A stretch of 19,098 nt of DNA from an uncultured Actinomycetes bacterium (GTDB lineage Bacteria; Actinomycetota; Thermoleophilia; Gaiellales; F1-60-MAGs149). Every line of letters begins with the position of its first letter. The first letter of the stretch is position 1. Positions 16,551 through 19,098 of the stretch are shown piece after piece. The translations under genes and the position numbers were made by a program. The notes below the pieces were generated by a model. It was given only the letters and a program-made list of their open reading frames with translations. It was not told the origin of the DNA and did not search any database. The stretch lies in NCBI GenBank assembly GCA_903873565.1, contig CAIQOY010000385.1, positions 1 through 19,098 of the forward strand, written 5' to 3'.

Positions 16551-17021
16551 TCAGGCGGGCGCGCTCGCCGCCACCCGGGCGACCTCGGCCTTCAGCTCGG
16601 CGACCGGGACGAAGGAGATCCCGAGGGCCGAGTCGTGCCGCCAGCGGATCACCCCGGCGGCGTCGATCACGAAGGTGCTGCGCTTCGTCCCGATCACCGG
16701 CGCCTTGGCCCCGTAGAGGGCGGCCACCCGGCGGTCGGGGTCGGCGAGGAGCGGCACGGTCAGGCCGTGCTTGTCGCGGAAGCGCGCCTTCGAGGCGACG
16801 TCCTTCGCGGAGATCGCGACCACCACGGCGTCGCCCAGGCCGGTCAGCTCGTCGAGGTGCGACGAGTACTCGCACAGCTGCTTCGTGCAGACCTTCGTGT
16901 CGTCGCCGGGGTAGAAGGCGAGCACGACCGTGCGGCCGCGCTGCTCCGACAGGCGGAAGGCGCCGTCGGGGCCGTCGAGCTCGAAGTCGGGGGCGGGATC
17001 GCCGATGCCGGGGCTGGCCAT
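16551..17021 (-). CDS. bcp: Thiol peroxidase, Bcp/PrxQ-type peroxiredoxin
   Basis: A 156-residue atypical 2-Cys peroxiredoxin that reduces hydrogen peroxide and organic hydroperoxides using thioredoxin. The thioredoxin fold contains FYPGDDTKVCTKQLCEY with peroxidatic C45 and resolving C50, the same spacing as E. coli Bcp. The rest of the AhpC/TSA domain follows (VVAISAKDVASKARFRDKHG, FVIDAAGVIRWRH). ATG at 17021 (MASPGIGDPAPDFEL) has an AGGAG site at good distance; the frame stays open upstream but that part looks non-coding. It is 23 nt ahead of glmU on the same strand and divergent from the amidohydrolase, with 82 bp between them. No clear promoter of its own was found. Confidence 0.93.
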   Translation of the reverse strand: MASPGIGDPAPDFELDGPDGAFRLSEQRGRTVVLAFYPGDDTKVCTKQLCEYSSHLDELTGLGDAVVVAISAKDVASKARFRDKHGLTVPLLADPDRRVAALYGAKAPVIGTKRSTFVIDAAGVIRWRHDSALGISFVPVAELKAEVARVAASAPA

Positions 17022-17064
17022 GGTGCTCCTGGGTCGCGGGGGTGCGTCCGTCCCTTCGCGGGGC

Positions 17065-17076
17065 CCGCCCGGGCGG
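17065..17076. repeat. 12-bp perfect palindrome in the divergent intergenic region
   Basis: CCGCCCGGGCGG is a perfect palindrome located between the divergent peroxiredoxin and amidohydrolase starts, 16 nt upstream of the amidohydrolase -10 candidate. It could be an operator, but GC palindromes of this size arise readily at this composition. Confidence 0.2.
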
Positions 17077-17088
17077 ACGGCGCGGGCG

Positions 17089-17097
17089 TGGTACAAC
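17089..17097 (+). promoter_or_regulatory. Candidate extended -10, leaderless promoter for the amidohydrolase
   Basis: TG-G-TACAAC (17089-17097) is an extended -10 arrangement, with the hexamer ending 6 nt before the ATG at 17104. No Shine-Dalgarno sequence lies between, which fits a leaderless transcript beginning at the start codon. No -35 is recognisable. Confidence 0.4.
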
Positions 17098-17103
17098 CCC
17101 GGC

Positions 17104-18702
17104 ATGCACTCCCCGATCGAGACCGTCATCGTCAACGCGCGCGTGCGCACCATGGATCCCGGCAACCCGCACGCCACGGCGGTCGCGGTGGGGCACGGCG
17201 CGATCCTCGCGATCGGCACGGACGCCGAGATGCGCGCGCTGGCCGGCGGGGCGGAGGTGATCGACCTCGACGGGGCGGCGCTCGTGCCGGGCATCACCGA
17301 CAGCCACGTGCACCCGCTGATGGGCGCGCTCGACGCGGTCGGGGCCGACCTCCTCGACGCCTACACCTGGGACGACGTCCTGGCGGCGATCCGCAGGGAG
17401 GCGGAGGGCAAGGGCCCGGACGAGTGGGTCGTCGGCTGGGGCCTCCTCTACGACGCCTTCGAGGGCCGCGAGATCCACCACGACCTGATCGAGGAGGCCG
17501 TCGGCGGCCGCCCGACCTACCTCAAGTTCATGGACTTCCACACGGTGCTCGCCTCCCGGCGGGCGCTCGACCTCGCCGGCATCCACGGCCCCATCCAGTT
17601 CACCGAGAACGCCGAGGTCATCTGCGACGCCGAGGGCCGCCCGACCGGCGAGCTGCGCGAGTGGGCCGCCATCGCCCTGGTCGACGCCGCGATGCCGCCG
17701 CTGTCGGCCGCGCAGCGGCTCGACATGTACCACCGCCAGATGCGCGAGTTCGCGAAGGTCGGCATCACCGGCATCCACGGCATGGACGGCACCCTCGAGA
17801 CGCTCGACATCCTGCGCGAGCTCGAGGCCTCGGGCCGGCTGATCACGCGCCTGACGATGCCGTTCTGGTTCATGCCGGACATGCCCGAGGCGGAGTGGGA
17901 GGAGTACATCCCCCACCGCGACGCGCGCGGCCGGCGCTGGCGCGGCGGCGTCGCCAAGTTCTTCATCGACGGCGTCATCGACACGGGCACCGCCTGGCTG
18001 GTCGAGCCCGACTCGATGGGCGAGGGCCTGGCCCCGTTCTGGCCCGACCCGACCAAGTACCAGCGGGCCGTCAAGCGCTTCGCGGGCGCGGGCTTCCAGT
18101 GCGCGACCCACGCCTGCGGCGACATGGGCGTCCGCTACGCCCTCGACACCTACCGGGAGGCCGGCGCGGCCCCGGGCATCCGCCACCGCATCGAGCACAT
18201 CGAGACCCTGCAGGCCTCCGACCTGCCGCGCTTCGCCGCCGAGGGCGTGGTGGCCTCGATGCAGACGCAGCACATGATGTGGCTCGACCCGGGCCGGCGC
18301 TGCAACTGGACGACCCGGATGGGCGACGCCCGCTGCGACCGCGCCTTCCCGACGCGCTCCCTGCTCGAGTCCGGCGCCGTGGTGGCGCTCGGCTCCGACT
18401 GGCCCGTGGCCCGCTTCGACCCCCGCATCGGGATGGCCTCCGCGCAGCTGCGCCACGCCCCCGGCAACGGCAAGGAGCCCTTCGACGACCAGGCCCTGAC
18501 CGGGCTCGAGGCGCTGCACGGCTACACCGTGGCGGCCGCCTACACGATCTCCGAGGAGCACCGGCTCGGCCGCATCAAGGTCGGCTACTGCGCGGACCTG
18601 ACGGCCTACGCGGAGGACCCGGCGCTGTGCCCGCCCGAGGACCTGCCGGCCAACCCGTGCCTCCTGACGATGGTCGACGGCGAGGTCGTCCACCGGGGCT
18701 AG
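17104..18702 (+). CDS. Metal-dependent amidohydrolase, YtcJ/NfdA-like
   Basis: A 532-residue member of the amidohydrolase superfamily (YtcJ-like subgroup, which includes N-substituted formamide deformylase). An N-terminal beta-sandwich segment (1-60) leads into the TIM barrel. It shows the metal-binding HxH (H68, H70 in GITDSHVHP), K285 in the position of the bridging lysine (AKFFIDG), H336 (ATHACGD), H365 (HRIEHIE) and D432 (GSDWPVA), then a C-terminal return to the sandwich with GYCADLTAY. All five metal/catalytic positions are therefore present and it should be an active hydrolase. The substrate is not deducible. It has no signal peptide. ATG at 17104 lacks a ribosome site (see the leaderless promoter). 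It is divergent from the peroxiredoxin gene and converges with the PIN-domain gene, leaving 1 nt between the two stops. Confidence 0.92.
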   Translation: MHSPIETVIVNARVRTMDPGNPHATAVAVGHGAILAIGTDAEMRALAGGAEVIDLDGAALVPGITDSHVHPLMGALDAVGADLLDAYTWDDVLAAIRREAEGKGPDEWVVGWGLLYDAFEGREIHHDLIEEAVGGRPTYLKFMDFHTVLASRRALDLAGIHGPIQFTENAEVICDAEGRPTGELREWAAIALVDAAMPPLSAAQRLDMYHRQMREFAKVGITGIHGMDGTLETLDILRELEASGRLITRLTMPFWFMPDMPEAEWEEYIPHRDARGRRWRGGVAKFFIDGVIDTGTAWLVEPDSMGEGLAPFWPDPTKYQRAVKRFAGAGFQCATHACGDMGVRYALDTYREAGAAPGIRHRIEHIETLQASDLPRFAAEGVVASMQTQHMMWLDPGRRCNWTTRMGDARCDRAFPTRSLLESGAVVALGSDWPVARFDPRIGMASAQLRHAPGNGKEPFDDQALTGLEALHGYTVAAAYTISEEHRLGRIKVGYCADLTAYAEDPALCPPEDLPANPCLLTMVDGEVVHRG

Positions 18703-18703
18703 G

Positions 18704-19098
18704 TCAGGCGCGCGGCCCGACCCAGCGCTGCGGCTGCCCCGTCACCTCGGCGATCGCCTCGAAGTCGCGATCGCGGTGGAGGATGGGCAGCTCGGCGTCG
18801 ATCGCGGCGGCGGCCACGAGCAGGTCCGTCGGCGCGACTGAGCGGTGGCGCGGTCCGGGGAGAGCGGCGAGCTCGCGCTGGATCGCCAGCGCCCGGGTGA
18901 AGGTCGCGTCGCCGATCTGCAGGTGCGGGAACCCGCAGAGGCGATCGGCGAGCTCCGCATGTGCGGCCGGCGTGTTGACGCCGCGCAGGACCTCCAGCTC
19001 GACGGGCGCGCAGAGGCCGACCTCGCCCGCGGCGATGCGCAGTCGCAGTTCGCCCACCTCCGGGCCACCGGGTCCGCGTTCGGCCCAGATCAGGGCCG
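18704..19098 (-). CDS. PIN-domain ribonuclease, VapC-like, N-terminus cut by window edge
   Basis: About 130 residues are visible from the right edge to the TGA at 18704. The first visible residues ALIWAER match the region just after the first catalytic aspartate of VapC proteins (usually VDTSALI), so only a few residues are missing outside the window. A mid-domain acidic residue is seen in VELEVLRG, and the later PIN acidic residues in PTDLLVAAAA and HRDRDFEAIA. VapC toxins cut tRNA or rRNA and pair with a small VapB antitoxin, whose gene normally lies directly upstream and would therefore be beyond 19098. A GTG at 19057 opens the frame internally but would remove the N-terminal strand, so it is not the real start. 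It could also be a solitary PIN protein. Confidence 0.82.
   Translation of the reverse strand, partial: ALIWAERGPGGPEVGELRLRIAAGEVGLCAPVELEVLRGVNTPAAHAELADRLCGFPHLQIGDATFTRALAIQRELAALPGPRHRSVAPTDLLVAAAAIDAELPILHRDRDFEAIAEVTGQPQRWVGPRA

Noticed and set aside
16543..18693. A 716-codon minus-strand frame opposite the amidohydrolase
   Set aside because: It runs antisense through the whole amidohydrolase and out of frame through the peroxiredoxin, with no recognisable domain.

Overview
The window is very GC-rich, chromosomal and densely packed, with coding on both strands and no tRNA, rRNA, insertion sequence, CRISPR or prophage signal. The gene order dnaK-grpE-dnaJ-hspR with an HspR-type MerR repressor points to Actinomycetota. 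clpB directly behind hspR, the GC-rich codon use and the protein style suggest a deep-branching class such as Thermoleophilia (Solirubrobacterales-like); that placement is inference.

Left part (1-2242, all minus strand): the first 15 codons of a probable moaA run off the left edge. Next come a two-histidine (LigT-like) phosphoesterase and a secreted/one-TM protein with a long acidic cytoplasmic tail carrying six Glu-x-Thr-hydrophobic motifs. The 181-bp region 2243-2423 separates this block from the heat-shock operon and holds an AT-rich promoter with a possible HspR operator.

Heat-shock operon (2424-10356, plus strand): dnaK, grpE, a two-TM PH-like-domain gene, dnaJ, hspR, clpB and a polytopic membrane protein. 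Most junctions overlap or are 2 nt apart; the largest gap is 43 nt before clpB. DnaK/GrpE/DnaJ and the disaggregase ClpB form one refolding machine, and HspR is expected to repress the unit when DnaK is free. The two membrane proteins are not standard members of this operon.

Middle (10357-12732): a possible terminator, then on the minus strand a lone molybdopterin-binding large subunit of the xanthine dehydrogenase family, with no FeS or FAD subunit gene beside it.

Housekeeping cluster (12809-17021, minus strand): read in its own direction this is a Bcp/PrxQ peroxiredoxin, glmU, prs, rplY (CTC/TL5 type) and pth. glmU-prs-rplY-pth is a widespread bacterial arrangement joining UDP-GlcNAc synthesis, PRPP synthesis and translation. 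A short gap with a hairpin and a candidate promoter lies between prs and rplY.

Right part (17104-19098): a YtcJ-type metal-dependent amidohydrolase on plus, and convergently, 1 nt away, a VapC-like PIN-domain ribonuclease whose N-terminus lies beyond the edge. Several genes (probable moaA, the ExT-tail protein, the amidohydrolase) have a TAnnnT hexamer 6-9 nt before the start codon, suggesting leaderless or nearly leaderless transcripts. No stretch over 300 bases lacks a gene.
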